Notes: a model not told the origin generated them from the sequence alone. 64,000 bases of DNA from Rhodococcus oryzae (GCF_005049235.1 NZ_SUMD01000011.1:120487-184486), one strand, 5' to 3'. Positions 39,034 to 48,325 are shown, numbered from the stretch's first letter. Numbers and translations: made by a program.

Positions 39034-39816
39034 ATGACGAACGCGGGTGAATCGGGGGCTGCCACCTCGGTGGCCGACTCCCCCACCATGATCTCGATGA
39101 AGTCGGTCCAGAAACACTTCGGTGACCTGCACGTGCTTCGCGACATCGACCTGGAGGTCCCGACCGGCCAGGTCGTGATCGTGCTCGGGCCGTCGGGGTC
39201 CGGAAAGTCCACGCTGTGCCGAACGATCAACCGGCTCGAGCCGATCGACTCCGGAACGATCGCGATCGACGGCAAGGAATTGCCCGCCGAGGGCCGGGCG
39301 CTCGCCGCGTTGCGGGCCGACGTCGGGATGGTGTTCCAGTCCTTCAACCTGTTCGCGCACAAGACGATTCTCGAGAACGTGATGCTCGGGCCGATGAAGG
39401 TGCGCAAGAAGAGCAAGAGCGAGGCCAAGCAGCGGGCGACGGAACTGCTCGAGCGGGTCGGCATCGCCAACCAGGCGGACAAGTATCCGGCCCAGCTCTC
39501 AGGCGGGCAGCAGCAGCGGGTGGCCATCGCGCGGGCACTCGCGATGAACCCCAAGGTGATGCTGTTCGACGAGCCCACCTCCGCGCTGGATCCCGAGATG
39601 GTCAGCGAGGTCCTCGAGGTGATGATCTCGCTGGCGAAGGAGGGCATGACGATGCTCGTGGTCACCCACGAGATGGGGTTCGCCCGCCGCGCGGGCAATC
39701 GCGTCCTGTTCATGGCCGACGGCCTGATCGTCGAGGACACCGATCCCGAGACCTTCTTCACCGCACCGGAGACCGACCGCGCCAAGGACTTTCTGGGCAA
39801 GATCCTGGGCCACTGA
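39034..39816 (+). CDS. gluA: GluA, glutamate ABC importer ATP-binding protein
   Basis: A 260-residue ATPase of the polar amino-acid uptake family. Walker [13 protein letters not shown]-loop [14 protein letters not shown] signature [15 protein letters not shown], Walker [15 protein letters not shown] and H-loop [11 protein letters not shown] are complete. The first 17 residues are a Ser/Ala-rich extension before [12 protein letters not shown]. Gene order ATPase, binding protein, two permeases matches the C. glutamicum gluABCD operon, which also lies near recX and miaB. Confidence 0.95.
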   Translation: MTNAGESGAATSVADSPTMISMKSVQKHFGDLHVLRDIDLEVPTGQVVIVLGPSGSGKSTLCRTINRLEPIDSGTIAIDGKELPAEGRALAALRADVGMVFQSFNLFAHKTILENVMLGPMKVRKKSKSEAKQRATELLERVGIANQADKYPAQLSGGQQQRVAIARALAMNPKVMLFDEPTSALDPEMVSEVLEVMISLAKEGMTMLVVTHEMGFARRAGNRVLFMADGLIVEDTDPETFFTAPETDRAKDFLGKILGH

Positions 39817-39888
39817 GCTCGGGACACCCCTCCGGCACGGCCCCACCCGCCACCCTTCACCACCGTTCTGACCACAGAGAGGAACACC

Positions 39889-40722
39889 ATGAGGATCACT
39901 CGCGCACTACGACTCGGCGTCGGCATGGTCGCTATCGCCGTCGTCGCCACCGCGTGCGGAGGCGACGAGCAGAAGAACGCCTCGGAGAGCGCCGAGAGCG
40001 GCAAGCTGACCGTCGGCATCAAGTTCGACCAGCCCGGCCTCGGCCTGCGCAATCCCGATGGCACGTTCACCGGCTTCGATGTCGACGTCGCCACCTACGT
40101 GGCCGACAAGCTGGGCGTGCCCGCCTCCGGCATCACCTTCAAGGAGTCCCCCTCCGCCCAGCGCGAGACGCTGATCCAGAACGGCGAGGTCGACTACATC
40201 GTCGCGACGTACTCGATCACCGACGCCCGCAAGGAGAAGGTCGACTTCGCCGGCCCGTACCTGACCACCGGCCAGTCCCTGCTGGTGCGCTCGGACAATA
40301 CCGATATCACCGGCCCCGAGTCCCTCACCGGCGGCAAGAAGCTGTGCTCGGTGACCGGTTCGACGCCCGCGCAGAAGGTCAAGGACAACTACGCCAAGGA
40401 CGTCCAGCTGCAGGAGTTCGACACCTACTCCGCCTGTGTGGAGGCGCTCCGCAACGGCGCGGTGGACGCGGTGACGACCGACGCGGTCATCCTGGCCGGC
40501 TACGCCGCCCAGTACCCGGGCCAGCTCAAGGTCGTCGGGCAGCCGTTCACCACCGAGAACTACGGCATCGGACTCGCCAAGGGCGACACCGAGACCCGCA
40601 ACAAGATCAACGACGCGATCGAGGCGATGATCGCGGACGGCTCCTGGCAGGCGGCGCTGGAGAAGAACGTCGGCCCGTCCGGCTACCCGATCCCGGCTCC
40701 GCCCACCGTCGACCGCTACTAG
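39889..40722 (+). CDS. gluB: GluB, glutamate-binding lipoprotein
   Basis: A 277-residue extracytoplasmic binding protein. The lipoprotein signal peptide ends VVATACGG, with Cys23 as the lipidated residue. The SBP-3 domain includes FDQPGLGLRNPDGTFTGFDV, SPSAQRETLIQNGEVDYIVA and TYSACVEALRNGAVDAVTTD. GTFTGFDVDVA is characteristic of glutamate/glutamine binders. AGAGGAAC precedes the ATG. A hairpin after the gene probably keeps permease expression below that of the binding protein. Confidence 0.95.
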   Translation: MRITRALRLGVGMVAIAVVATACGGDEQKNASESAESGKLTVGIKFDQPGLGLRNPDGTFTGFDVDVATYVADKLGVPASGITFKESPSAQRETLIQNGEVDYIVATYSITDARKEKVDFAGPYLTTGQSLLVRSDNTDITGPESLTGGKKLCSVTGSTPAQKVKDNYAKDVQLQEFDTYSACVEALRNGAVDAVTTDAVILAGYAAQYPGQLKVVGQPFTTENYGIGLAKGDTETRNKINDAIEAMIADGSWQAALEKNVGPSGYPIPAPPTVDRY

Positions 40723-40737
40723 CCGGCGCTACGCGCC

Positions 40738-40781
40738 AGTGGTGCGGTCACGGAGGGCCAGCTCCCCGTAACCGCACCACT
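40738..40781 (+). terminator. Intra-operon hairpin between gluB and gluC
   Basis: AGTGGTGCGGT (40738-40748) and ACCGCACCACT (40771-40781) form a perfect 11-base stem with a 22-base loop, without a U-tract. It probably stabilises the gluAB message end or causes partial termination. Confidence 0.6.
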
Positions 40782-40819
40782 GCGGCGCAGCCGCATCATC
40801 ACGACTCGGGAGAGGCCGC

Positions 40820-41500
40820 GTGGACATACTCAGTGAGTATTGGGATCAACTGATCTCCGCATTCTGGATGACGATCAAGCTGACCGCGCTGTCCGCGGTG
40901 GGCGCGCTCGTCCTCGGCACGATCCTGGCCGCCATGCGTGTCTCCCCCATCCCGGTGGCCCGGTGGATCGGCACGGCCTACGTGACCATCTTCCGCAACA
41001 CCCCGCTGACGCTGATCATCATCTTCTGCTCGTTCGGCCTGTACCAGACGATGGGCGTCAGCCTGGCGCCGGAGAACTCACCGACCTTCCTGGTGGACAA
41101 CAACATTCGGCTCGCAATCCTGGGCCTGAGCGTTTACACCGCCGCGTTCGTCTGCGAGTCGCTGCGCGCCGGCATCAACACCGTGCACGTCGGCCAGGCC
41201 GAGGCCGGGCGTTCGCTCGGCCTCACCTTCGCGCAGAACCTCCGGTTGATCGTGCTGCCGCAGGCGTTCCGGTCCGTGATCGCTCCCTTGGGCAGCGTGC
41301 TGATCGCGCTGACCAAGAACTCGACTATCGCCTCGGTGATCGGTGTCGCCGAGGCGTCGCTGCTGATGAAGTCGATGATCGAGAACGAGGCCGCGATCTT
41401 CGTGGTCGGCGGCATCTTCGCCCTCGGGTTCGTGATCCTGACACTGCCGATGGGACTGCTCTTCGGCTATCTGGGCAAGCGGCTGGAGGTCGCCCGATGA
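40820..41500 (+). CDS. gluC: GluC, glutamate ABC importer permease
   Basis: A 226-residue inner-membrane permease with five transmembrane helices. The coupling loop [22 protein letters not shown] fits the EAA motif, and [17 protein letters not shown] is typical of polar amino-acid permeases. GTG 40820 follows GGGAGAGG. The gluD ATG overlaps its stop (ATGA), so the two subunits are made together and form a heterodimer. Confidence 0.95.
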   Translation: MDILSEYWDQLISAFWMTIKLTALSAVGALVLGTILAAMRVSPIPVARWIGTAYVTIFRNTPLTLIIIFCSFGLYQTMGVSLAPENSPTFLVDNNIRLAILGLSVYTAAFVCESLRAGINTVHVGQAEAGRSLGLTFAQNLRLIVLPQAFRSVIAPLGSVLIALTKNSTIASVIGVAEASLLMKSMIENEAAIFVVGGIFALGFVILTLPMGLLFGYLGKRLEVAR

Positions 41501-42405
41501 GAGCCGAACCGACCCTCCTCTACGACGTGCCCGGCCCGAAGGCACGCAATCTCTACCGATTGCTGTCGGTGGCGGTGGCGGTGGCGCTTGGCGTCATCGG
41601 ATACCTCGTCTACCGCGCGCTCGACTCGAAGGGCCAGCTCACCTCCGAGAAGTGGAGCCCCTTCACCGAATCCACCTCGTGGACGACGTATCTGATCCCC
41701 GGCATCCGAGGCACCCTGATCGCCGCGGCCCTCTCGATCGTGCTCGCGCTGATCCTCGGCGCGGTGCTCGGCATCGCCCGACTGTCCGATCACCGGGTGA
41801 TCCGGAGCTCGGCAGGCTTCTTCGTCGAGCTGTTCCGCGCGATCCCGGTGCTGATCCTGATGATCTTCGCCTACCAGCTGTTCGCCGACTACCAGATCTT
41901 CAAGGCGAAGTACCTGGCGCTCGCGGCCGTGGTCACGGGACTGACGCTCTACAACGGCTCGGTCATCGCCGAGATCGTCCGCGCGGGCATCAAGTCGCTC
42001 CCGAAGGGCCAGACCGAGGCCGCGAAGGCGCTCGGCATGCGCAAGAGCATGATCATGCGGACCATCCTGTTGCCGCAGGCGGTGACCGCGATGCTGCCCG
42101 CGCTCATCTCCCAGATGGTGGTCGCGTTGAAGGACTCCGCGCTCGGTTACCTCATCGGCTACATCGAGGTGGTCCGCTCGGGGCAGCAGCTCGGCTCGTT
42201 CTACGGCAACTACCTACCGGCCCTGCTGGTGGTGGCCGCGATCATGATCGTGCTGAACTCGGCGCTGACCCTCCTCGCCACCCGGGTCGAGAAGCGGTTG
42301 CGCACCGGCAGGCGCGGCCGCGCCGCTGTGGTCCCGACCGCCGTCCCGGTCACCTCCGTACCGGGGATGGACCTGACCGGCAACGAACCCGAGGTTCGCG
42401 GTTAG
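41497..42405 (+). CDS. gluD: GluD, glutamate ABC importer permease
   Basis: A 302-residue permease partner of GluC. It has an extra N-terminal helix (residues about 24-45) and a loop before the five core helices, as in C. glutamicum Glu[21 protein letters not shown] and the EAA loop [22 protein letters not shown] are present. The C-terminal 35 residues are a cytoplasmic Arg-rich and Val/Pro-rich tail. It ends the operon. Confidence 0.95.
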   Translation: MRAEPTLLYDVPGPKARNLYRLLSVAVAVALGVIGYLVYRALDSKGQLTSEKWSPFTESTSWTTYLIPGIRGTLIAAALSIVLALILGAVLGIARLSDHRVIRSSAGFFVELFRAIPVLILMIFAYQLFADYQIFKAKYLALAAVVTGLTLYNGSVIAEIVRAGIKSLPKGQTEAAKALGMRKSMIMRTILLPQAVTAMLPALISQMVVALKDSALGYLIGYIEVVRSGQQLGSFYGNYLPALLVVAAIMIVLNSALTLLATRVEKRLRTGRRGRAAVVPTAVPVTSVPGMDLTGNEPEVRG

Positions 42406-42426
42406 CCGGGCGAATCTGAGACCGGT

Positions 42427-43317
42427 TCAGTTCGACTCCGACGCAAGATCGTTCGCCACCAGCGCGAGAATCTCGTCCGCGTGGCTGACGGCGATGAAAT
42501 GACCACCGCCGCTGATCGGGTGCCAGAGCGCCCCCGGGGTCTTGTCCGCCACCGTCTTGTTGATGATCTCGGGCACCAGGGTGTCATCGCTGCCCTGCCA
42601 GAAATGCACCGGGCGCGTCACTCCGGTCATGTCGAACGGCCAGGCCTCGTAGAGCATGGTGGCGTCGACCACGAGCCCACCTGCACCGGGCCGGAAGCAC
42701 TCCCGACTCGCTCCCAGGAACAGCCTGAGGACCTCCTCGTCGGCCAGCACCGCCCGATCCGGGGCGCTCACCGACTTGATGATCGCCTTGGCGTACCGAT
42801 CCTCGAAATGGCTGGCGCTCATGCCGAGCAGCTCGTACATGAGCGTGAATCCGGGATGGAAGTGCAGCGCCAGGCGACCGCCCAGCGCGTCGACGCTGCT
42901 CAGGTACTTCGCGGCCCAATTGGGTCCGAACGTTCCGTAGTTGCCGCCTGCGATGCAGGTGACGTGGACGAGACGCGCGGGGTCCAGGTACGCGGCGGAC
43001 GCAAGGGCCCACGGTCCACCCTCGGACCAGCCGGTCACCGCGAATCGGTGCGCGCCAAGGGCGTCGGCCAGTAGCGAGAGGTCATCGGCCCAGCCCTCGA
43101 AGGTGCGGCCCGGCTGAGGATCGGACCCGCCCATGCCCGGCCGATCCGCGCAGACGAATCTCACTCCGTTGGCCTTCGCGGACGAATCGAACAGCTCGGC
43201 CTCGAGTCGACTCGAGGGTCCCCCGTGGTTGTGCAGGACGAGTGGGCCGCCCGGGTCACCGACTTCGAGATAGGTGACGGTCCGGTTGCCTATCCGGATG
43301 CTTCCCTCTCGAGTCAT
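42427..43317 (-). CDS. Alpha/beta-hydrolase
   Basis: A 296-residue soluble alpha/beta-hydrolase. The oxyanion region is LVLHNHGGPSSR, the nucleophile elbow AVTGWSEGGPWAL (Ser near 97), the acid probably in FWQGSDDTLVP and the His in ISGGGHFIAVSH. ADRPGMGGSDPQPGRT resembles epoxide-hydrolase/haloperoxidase-type members. No substrate can be named. GAGGAG precedes the ATG. It is convergent with gluD and not in an operon. Confidence 0.88.
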   Translation of the reverse strand: MTREGSIRIGNRTVTYLEVGDPGGPLVLHNHGGPSSRLEAELFDSSAKANGVRFVCADRPGMGGSDPQPGRTFEGWADDLSLLADALGAHRFAVTGWSEGGPWALASAAYLDPARLVHVTCIAGGNYGTFGPNWAAKYLSSVDALGGRLALHFHPGFTLMYELLGMSASHFEDRYAKAIIKSVSAPDRAVLADEEVLRLFLGASRECFRPGAGGLVVDATMLYEAWPFDMTGVTRPVHFWQGSDDTLVPEIINKTVADKTPGALWHPISGGGHFIAVSHADEILALVANDLASESN

Positions 43318-43482
43318 GTGGACTCCTCACAGTGTTGGCCGAACATTTCCACTGGGATGGTCCGGCGTCGAAACTGCAGGTACTCCGATCTCCTCCATAG
43401 TAGGCACCACCGAGGCCCTGGTCGGACCTCCGGAGGGTGAGGTTGTCGGAATACCTGGGCGCACACGAAAGTTGACCACGTC

Positions 43483-43941
43483 ATGGCTCAAGGTCCAGCA
43501 CCCCGCACCCTGTCCGACGACGCACTCTCCGAGCTGCTGCGCACTCAGCAGTTCGGCACCCTTGCCACCAATAAGCGCAGTGGCCATCCCCATCTCACGA
43601 CCATGCTCTACAACTGGGACGCCGAAGCGCGCATCGTGCGGTTCTCCACCACGGCCGACCGCATCAAGGTCACGCAACTTCGACGTGACCCGCGCGCGGC
43701 CGTACATGTTCCGGGCGGCGACGTATGGTCGTTCGCCGTGGCCGAGGGCGAGGCCGAGGTCTCCGAGATCACCACGACGCCGGGTGATGCGATCGGGCGA
43801 GAGCTGCTCGCGATGGTTCCGGAGGCCGCGAAGCCGGAGGATGAGGATGCGTTCCTCGAGCAGTTGGTCGCCGAACGTCGCGTGGTGATCCGGCTGAAGG
43901 CGGATCGGCTGTACGGGACGGCACTCGACATCGACGGCTAG
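43483..43941 (+). CDS. PPOX-class F420-dependent oxidoreductase
   Basis: A 152-residue split-barrel flavin/F420-binding protein. LLRTQQFGTLATNKRSGHPH and YNWDAEARIVRFSTTADRIK are the start of the Rv1155/Rv0121c-type PPOX family, and RLKADRLYGTALD ends it. Members use F420 for reduction of small molecules; the genome must then make F420, which mycolate actinobacteria do. The ATG at 43483 has no strong ribosome site. It stands alone between a divergent hydrolase and an orphan gene. Confidence 0.87.
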   Translation: MAQGPAPRTLSDDALSELLRTQQFGTLATNKRSGHPHLTTMLYNWDAEARIVRFSTTADRIKVTQLRRDPRAAVHVPGGDVWSFAVAEGEAEVSEITTTPGDAIGRELLAMVPEAAKPEDEDAFLEQLVAERRVVIRLKADRLYGTALDIDG

Positions 43942-43985
43942 GAGATCTGGTCGTCGAGCTCCGAACCGGCCTACCCACCTAGAGT

Positions 43986-44474
43986 GTGAACGTGAGCAAC
44001 ATCGATCTGAGTTTGCAGGTGGACGAGGACGGTTTCGTCTGTGTAGTCGCACCCGATACCTATCGCGGGTTCGTAGATGAGGATTGGGCGCTCGACGACC
44101 TCCTTGCGCGTTTTGTGGAGCAGATGAACCGAGGTTCACTATTCGTCGCCTATCCTGGCCCCGACAACGCGAACAGCAATCTGATTGTTGAGTCCGAGTC
44201 TTCGCCTGTGCAGGCACTCCGCGAAGCTTCTGGCATTGTGCAAGTCGGCGCTGAAGGCCTCTGGGTCACGGACTACACCCAGTTGTCGATGGCCGCTCAG
44301 TTCGCAGATGAGTCACCGCTCGCAGGATATTCGCAGCGATTTCCGGCAGAGCCTGGGATGTACAGGGTCACATTGCGCGAGGACGCCGAGAACGACTCAA
44401 CATTCTTGCTCACCATTTCGCTGACAAGCTCGGACACGGTCTTGGAGCACCTTTCGGTCCCCTGGTTCGACTAG
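43986..44474 (+). CDS. Low-GC orphan protein of unknown function
   Basis: A 162-residue acidic soluble protein that I do not recognise. It has no signal peptide or membrane segment; FVCVVAPDTYRGFVDEDW and GSLFVAYPGPDNANS are notable stretches. Its base composition (clearly below the 70 % of neighbours) and its use of codons such as TTT, TCT, TTG and GTA mark it as foreign. GTG 43986 or GTG 43992 may be the start. An immunity-type or phage-derived role is possible but unsupported. Confidence 0.65.
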   Translation: MNVSNIDLSLQVDEDGFVCVVAPDTYRGFVDEDWALDDLLARFVEQMNRGSLFVAYPGPDNANSNLIVESESSPVQALREASGIVQVGAEGLWVTDYTQLSMAAQFADESPLAGYSQRFPAEPGMYRVTLREDAENDSTFLLTISLTSSDTVLEHLSVPWFD

Positions 44475-44528
44475 ATCAATCAGCGACTGCGTCGCTCACA
44501 GCGTGAGCAACGATCTGAGGAACGATTC

Positions 44529-44568
44529 GCCCAAGGTTCGCGCACGATCAGCGTCGATGACCTTGGGC
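44529..44568. terminator. Inverted repeat after the low-GC orphan gene
   Basis: GCCCAAGGT (44529-44537) and ACCTTGGGC (44560-44568) form a perfect nine-base stem with a 22-base loop. A smaller GCTCAC/GTGAGC hairpin lies about 30 bases upstream. Confidence 0.5.
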
Positions 44569-44624
44569 ACTTCTTCACTAGCCGCAGTGCGGCGCGCCTA
44601 ACGCCGAATCGCCTTCCGCCACGG

Positions 44625-44630
44625 TATAAT
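44625..44630 (+). promoter_or_regulatory. Consensus TATAAT -10 of leaderless SnoaL-like gene
   Basis: A perfect TATAAT ends eight bases before ATG 44639, so transcription should begin on or next to the ATG. It is one of few AT-rich stretches in the region. Confidence 0.65.
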
Positions 44631-44638
44631 TAGAGTGC

Positions 44639-45079
44639 ATGCAATCATGCGATTCTGCTCAGATCGAAGCCTTCCTCGCGTGCTACGCCGACGCCGACAG
44701 CGCCGAACAATTCGGGCCACTCTACGAAGACCAGGTGCTGGTCGGAGATCCGGACGGCAACCAGCACATCAGCCGCGAACAGTTGCTCGCCGGAATCGCC
44801 GCGCGTTCGGAGCTGTTCGCGGCGATCGGCTACGGCGGCACCACCCTCGCCTCGCACTCCGCCACCTGGCTGGGCGAGCACTACTGTCTCGCCGGCACCA
44901 CCTGGTCCATCCCGCTGCGGCCACGTTCCTCGGACCCCGTCACCCTCACGATGGCCTCGGACTTCCTGTTGCGCCGACGCGGCGACGAACTGCGGATTGC
45001 GGCATACCTGACCCGCACGTCGATACTCGACGAGCTCAGGAGGGTGGGGGTCCTCCCGGCCGCGGGAGGGACGCCCTAG
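44639..45079 (+). CDS. SnoaL/NTF2-like protein
   Basis: A 146-residue protein with the cone-shaped NTF2-like fold: the helical start QIEAFLACYADADSAEQF, a loop around DPDGNQHISREQLLAGI, and alternating beta strands. Many relatives are small-molecule isomerases or ligand-binding proteins; no catalytic residues can be assigned. The ATG is eight bases from a perfect TATAAT. Its TAG interlocks with that of recX on the other strand. Confidence 0.75.
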   Translation: MQSCDSAQIEAFLACYADADSAEQFGPLYEDQVLVGDPDGNQHISREQLLAGIAARSELFAAIGYGGTTLASHSATWLGEHYCLAGTTWSIPLRPRSSDPVTLTMASDFLLRRRGDELRIAAYLTRTSILDELRRVGVLPAAGGTP

Positions 45080-45636
45080 CCGTCCACCAGGCCGTCGAGC
45101 TCCGAACCGGCCTGCGCGAGTTCGCTCTTCACCACATCGAAGGCCATCGACTGCGGGTAGCCGCGGCGGGCCAGCATGGACACCAGCCGGCGCACGGCCC
45201 GGTCCCGTTCGCTGCTGCGCCCGCCCGGTCCGTCCATCTCGAAGTCCAGGGACATGGTGCGCAGCTTCCGTTGCACCAGTTCGATGGCGCGGGCACGCTC
45301 GTCATCACCGTCGATCTGGTCGAGCGCCTGCGCGGCGATCTCCGGCGCGACCCCCTTGGTGCGCAGTTCCATCGCCAGCGCGCGCTTCCCCTTGCCGGAG
45401 AAGGTGTGTCGCGAATGCACCCATTGGGCGGCGAAGGACGCATCGTCGATCAGGCCGACCACGGTGAGCCGATCGAGCACCCGCACGGCGACATCCTCGT
45501 CGAAGCCCTTGTCCGCGAGCTTCTTCGCCAGCTCCGCCCGGCTACGCGCCCGATCCGTCAGGAGGCGCAGGCACACATCCTTTGCCTGCGCCTCCTGAGC
45601 GGCGGGGGTCCGGGGGGCATCGTCACCGGAGCGCAC
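45076..45636 (-). CDS. recX: RecX, RecA modulator
   Basis: A 186-residue regulator that binds RecA filaments and limits RecA activity. Three helical repeats are visible: VCLRLLTDRARSRAELAKKL, VLDRLTVVGLIDDASFAAQW and the C-terminal MLARRGYPQSMAFDVVKSEL. FSGKGKRALAMELRTKGV is a family mark. GTG 45636 is seven bases after the recA stop, so it is translated from the recA message. Confidence 0.95.
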   Translation of the reverse strand: MRSGDDAPRTPAAQEAQAKDVCLRLLTDRARSRAELAKKLADKGFDEDVAVRVLDRLTVVGLIDDASFAAQWVHSRHTFSGKGKRALAMELRTKGVAPEIAAQALDQIDGDDERARAIELVQRKLRTMSLDFEMDGPGGRSSERDRAVRRLVSMLARRGYPQSMAFDVVKSELAQAGSELDGLVDG

Positions 45637-45643
45637 GGTGGTC

Positions 45644-46687
45644 CTAGAAGTCGACCGGGGCAGCAGGCGCCGCGTCCGCCGTCACGTCGGCGCCGATGCC
45701 CAGCTTTTCCTTGATCTTCTTCTCGATCTCATCGCGGATGTCGGTGTTCTCCAGCAGGAACTTCCGGGCGTTCTCCTTGCCCTGTCCCAACTGGTCGCCC
45801 TCGTAGGTGAACCAGGAGCCCGACTTCCGGATGAAGCCGTGCTCGACGCCCATGTCGATCAGCGAGCCTTCCTTGCTGATTCCGTGACCGTAGAGGATGT
45901 CGAACTCGGCCTGCTTGAACGGCGGCGCCATCTTGTTCTTGACGACCTTGATGCGGGTGCGGTTACCGACCGCGTCGGAGCCGTCCTTCAACGTCTCGAT
46001 TCGCCGGATGTCCATCCGGACGGACGCATAGAACTTCAGTGCCTTACCGCCGGTGGTGGTCTCCGGCGAGCCGAACATGACACCGATCTTCTCGCGCAGC
46101 TGGTTGATGAAGATGACGGTGGTGCCGGAGTTGCTCATCGCGCCCGTGATCTTGCGCAGCGCCTGGCTCATCAGGCGGGCCTGCAGACCGACGTGGCTGT
46201 CGCCCATCTCGCCCTCGATCTCGGCGCGGGGCACCAGCGCCGCCACCGAGTCGACCACCAGGATGTCGAGCGCGCCGGAACGGATCAGCATGTCCGTGAT
46301 CTCCAGTGCCTGCTCACCGGTGTCCGGCTGCGAGACCAGCAGCGCATCGGTGTCCACGCCGAGCTTCTTGGCGTAGTCCGGATCGAGCGCGTGCTCGGCG
46401 TCGATGAAGGCCGCGATTCCGCCGTTGGCCTGCGCGTTGGCGACCGCGTGCAGGGCGACCGTGGTCTTACCGGAGGATTCCGGACCGTAGATCTCGACCA
46501 CACGACCGCGCGGCAGACCGCCGATGCCGAGCGCGACATCCAGCGCGATCGACCCGGTCGGGATGACCGCGATGGGCTGACGGGACTCGTCCCCGAGGCG
46601 CATCACCGAGCCCTTGCCGAAGTTCTTGTCGATCTGCGCCAGTGCGAGCTCGAGCGCCTTGTCGCGATCGTGTGCCTGTGGTGCCAT
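45644..46687 (-). CDS. recA: RecA recombinase
   Basis: A 347-residue recombinase and LexA co-protease. Walker [10 protein letters not shown] is near residues 66-74, Walker [15 protein letters not shown] follows, then the DNA-binding loops around [20 protein letters not shown] and [20 protein letters not shown]. There is no intein, unlike M. tuberculosis RecA. AAGGAG precedes the ATG. Upstream are a RecA-NDp-type promoter and a LexA box, so control is both LexA-dependent and LexA-independent. Confidence 0.98.
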   Translation of the reverse strand: MAPQAHDRDKALELALAQIDKNFGKGSVMRLGDESRQPIAVIPTGSIALDVALGIGGLPRGRVVEIYGPESSGKTTVALHAVANAQANGGIAAFIDAEHALDPDYAKKLGVDTDALLVSQPDTGEQALEITDMLIRSGALDILVVDSVAALVPRAEIEGEMGDSHVGLQARLMSQALRKITGAMSNSGTTVIFINQLREKIGVMFGSPETTTGGKALKFYASVRMDIRRIETLKDGSDAVGNRTRIKVVKNKMAPPFKQAEFDILYGHGISKEGSLIDMGVEHGFIRKSGSWFTYEGDQLGQGKENARKFLLENTDIRDEIEKKIKEKLGIGADVTADAAPAAPVDF

Positions 46688-46762
46688 CTTCGGTTCTCCT
46701 TAAGTCAACGACTCGTCCAGCGATCTGGGCTTCATCAGCGATCTGTTTCAAGCGATGCCGTC

Positions 46763-46785
46763 ACGTTAGAGCGGGGTACCGACAA
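46763..46785 (-). promoter_or_regulatory. recA: RecA-NDp-type (ClgR-linked) promoter of recA
   Basis: On the minus strand TTGTCGGTA, eight bases, then TAACGT: the same parts and spacing as the LexA-independent M. tuberculosis recA promoter (TTGTCAGTG-N8-TAGTGT). It lies 75 bases before the recA ATG. Confidence 0.65.
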
Positions 46786-46858
46786 GTTCGTGATCAGTCG
46801 ACTTGTCCAGGAACAAGGTCGCCGATCCGTGCGATCACCGAACACAGTCCAAGCATAG

Positions 46859-46874
46859 GGGAACACCTGTTCGA
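46859..46874. promoter_or_regulatory. recA: LexA box upstream of recA
   Basis: GGGAACACCTGTTCGA matches the SOS box except for the first two bases and one middle position. It lies 171 bases before the recA ATG and 48 bases past the 3' end of the upstream DUF3046 gene. Confidence 0.75.
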
Positions 46875-46922
46875 GTCAACATCCGCGGCGGCGTGGCGCC
46901 GGACCAATCGACGGATCCGGGT

Positions 46923-47117
46923 TCACCAGCGGGCGCGCGGGACCTCGAACTCGGCACACAGTGCACGCCAGACCTCACGGGGATCGCGACCTGCCTCGAT
47001 GGCCTCGGCCGCGGTCTTGCCGTCGAGGCTGATCAGGACGTGGTCCACCAGCAGCGAGTCGCCGTACAGTCGGCCGAACTCGCCGTGGACCATCTCGTTG
47101 AACTCGGTCAGTCGCAC
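46923..47117 (-). CDS. DUF3046 small protein (Rv2738c type)
   Basis: A 64-residue soluble protein with MHG... omitted: its core is LTEFNEMVHGEFG, HVLISLDGKTAAEAIEAG and a C-terminal VPRARW. It holds the place of Rv2738c directly upstream of recA. Its function is unknown. GTG 47117 is six bases after a TACCGT hexamer. The recA promoter and LexA box lie after its stop, so recA need not depend on its transcript. Confidence 0.85.
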   Translation of the reverse strand: MRLTEFNEMVHGEFGRLYGDSLLVDHVLISLDGKTAAEAIEAGRDPREVWRALCAEFEVPRARW

Positions 47118-47123
47118 ACGGCA

Positions 47124-47129
47124 ACGGTA
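47124..47129 (-). promoter_or_regulatory. Candidate -10 hexamer of leaderless DUF3046 gene
   Basis: TACCGT on the minus strand ends six bases before GTG 47117. Confidence 0.5.
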
Positions 47130-47139
47130 GCGCGCACCA

Positions 47140-48288
47140 TCAGCCGGCCGCCGCCCTGCACACCGCCACCGGGTCAGCCACCTCCGTCAGGCCCGCCGCC
47201 GCGCCCGCCGCGGCCGCACCGAACCCGGGCTCGGACAGCACGCGCAGGACGGCCTCGCGCAGGGCGTCGACCCCGAGCGGGCGCACCACCACCGCGCTGC
47301 CCTGCCTGGCCGCGCGGTTCGCCAGTTCCCATTGGTCGCCACCGCCGGGCACCGTGACCGCGGGGACCCCGGCCAGCAGGGTCTTGGCGAGCATGCCGTG
47401 CCCGCCGCCGCACACCACCGCGGCGGACTGCGCGAGCAACGCGTCCTGCCTGCCGAGGCCCGCGCGGGCCCAGTCCGGCAGGTCGGTCGGCGGCTCGTCG
47501 AGCATCGAGGCGACCACCCGCACGCCCGCGCCGTCGAGGGCCTTCAGCGCCGTCTCCAGCATGCCCTCGGCGCCGGTGAACGCGGTCGAGGGCGCGATCA
47601 TCACCAGCGGCTCGTCGCCCGGCGGCGGCGTCAGCAGGTCCGCCGTCGGCTCCCACAACAGCGGACCGACCACGTGCGCGTTCTCCGGCCAGTCGGGCCG
47701 CGGCACCTCCAGCGCGGGCAGCGTCGCGATCAGCCGGGCGACCGGGCCGGGGTCCGTCGCGGGCAGCCCGACGCCGACCCGGGCGGCGGATCGCTGGCGC
47801 GCGCCCTGCCGGATCGAACGCGCGGTGGCCGTGCGCATCAGCGCGTCCCTGGCCTGGCCACGCAGGCCCTCCCCCGGCGCGAGGCCGCTGCCGATGGGCG
47901 GCAACCCCTTCGAGGGCGAGTACAGCGGGTGCGGCGACAGCTCGACCCATGGCACGTCCAGGCGTTCGGCCGCCATCCCGCCGCCCGCGGTGAGGATGTC
48001 GGAGACCACCAGATCCGGGAGCATCGCGCTCAGGTCCGGCAGCACCTCGGTCGAGATGTGCGCCGCCCGCGAGTGGATGCGCTGGCCCGCGTCCATGTCG
48101 TCGTCCTCGGGCCGCGGCGCCAGGCCCTTGAGCTTGCGCGCGGTGATGCCGGCCTCGCGCGCCGCCTCCAGCCAGCGGACCCCGGTGAAGAGAACGGGAT
48201 CGTCGCCGGCCGCAATGAATCTCAGGCAGAGCGCGATGGCTGGAATGGCATGACCCGGATCCGGTCCGGCGACGACGGCGACTCGCAT
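47140..48288 (-). CDS. GT1-type glycosyltransferase-like protein (Rv2739c type)
   Basis: A 382-residue GT-B fold protein. The N-terminal domain starts VAVVAGPDPGHAIPAIALCLR. The C-terminal nucleotide-sugar site has VVCGGGHGMLAKTLLAGVPAV and VPGGGDQWELANRAARQGS, the MGT-type donor motif with the usual His replaced inside GGHGM. It probably moves a sugar from a UDP- or TDP-sugar to a small or lipid acceptor. The gene lies upstream of DUF3046-recA in the same order as in mycobacteria. Confidence 0.87.
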   Translation of the reverse strand: MRVAVVAGPDPGHAIPAIALCLRFIAAGDDPVLFTGVRWLEAAREAGITARKLKGLAPRPEDDDMDAGQRIHSRAAHISTEVLPDLSAMLPDLVVSDILTAGGGMAAERLDVPWVELSPHPLYSPSKGLPPIGSGLAPGEGLRGQARDALMRTATARSIRQGARQRSAARVGVGLPATDPGPVARLIATLPALEVPRPDWPENAHVVGPLLWEPTADLLTPPPGDEPLVMIAPSTAFTGAEGMLETALKALDGAGVRVVASMLDEPPTDLPDWARAGLGRQDALLAQSAAVVCGGGHGMLAKTLLAGVPAVTVPGGGDQWELANRAARQGSAVVVRPLGVDALREAVLRVLSEPGFGAAAAGAAAGLTEVADPVAVCRAAAG

Positions 48289-48325
48289 CCGATCAGCGTG
48301 CCACAGCGGCCGGAGCGCCCTGACC

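Noticed and set aside
45644..46687. Intein in recA
   Set aside because: The gene codes 347 uninterrupted residues, the normal RecA length.
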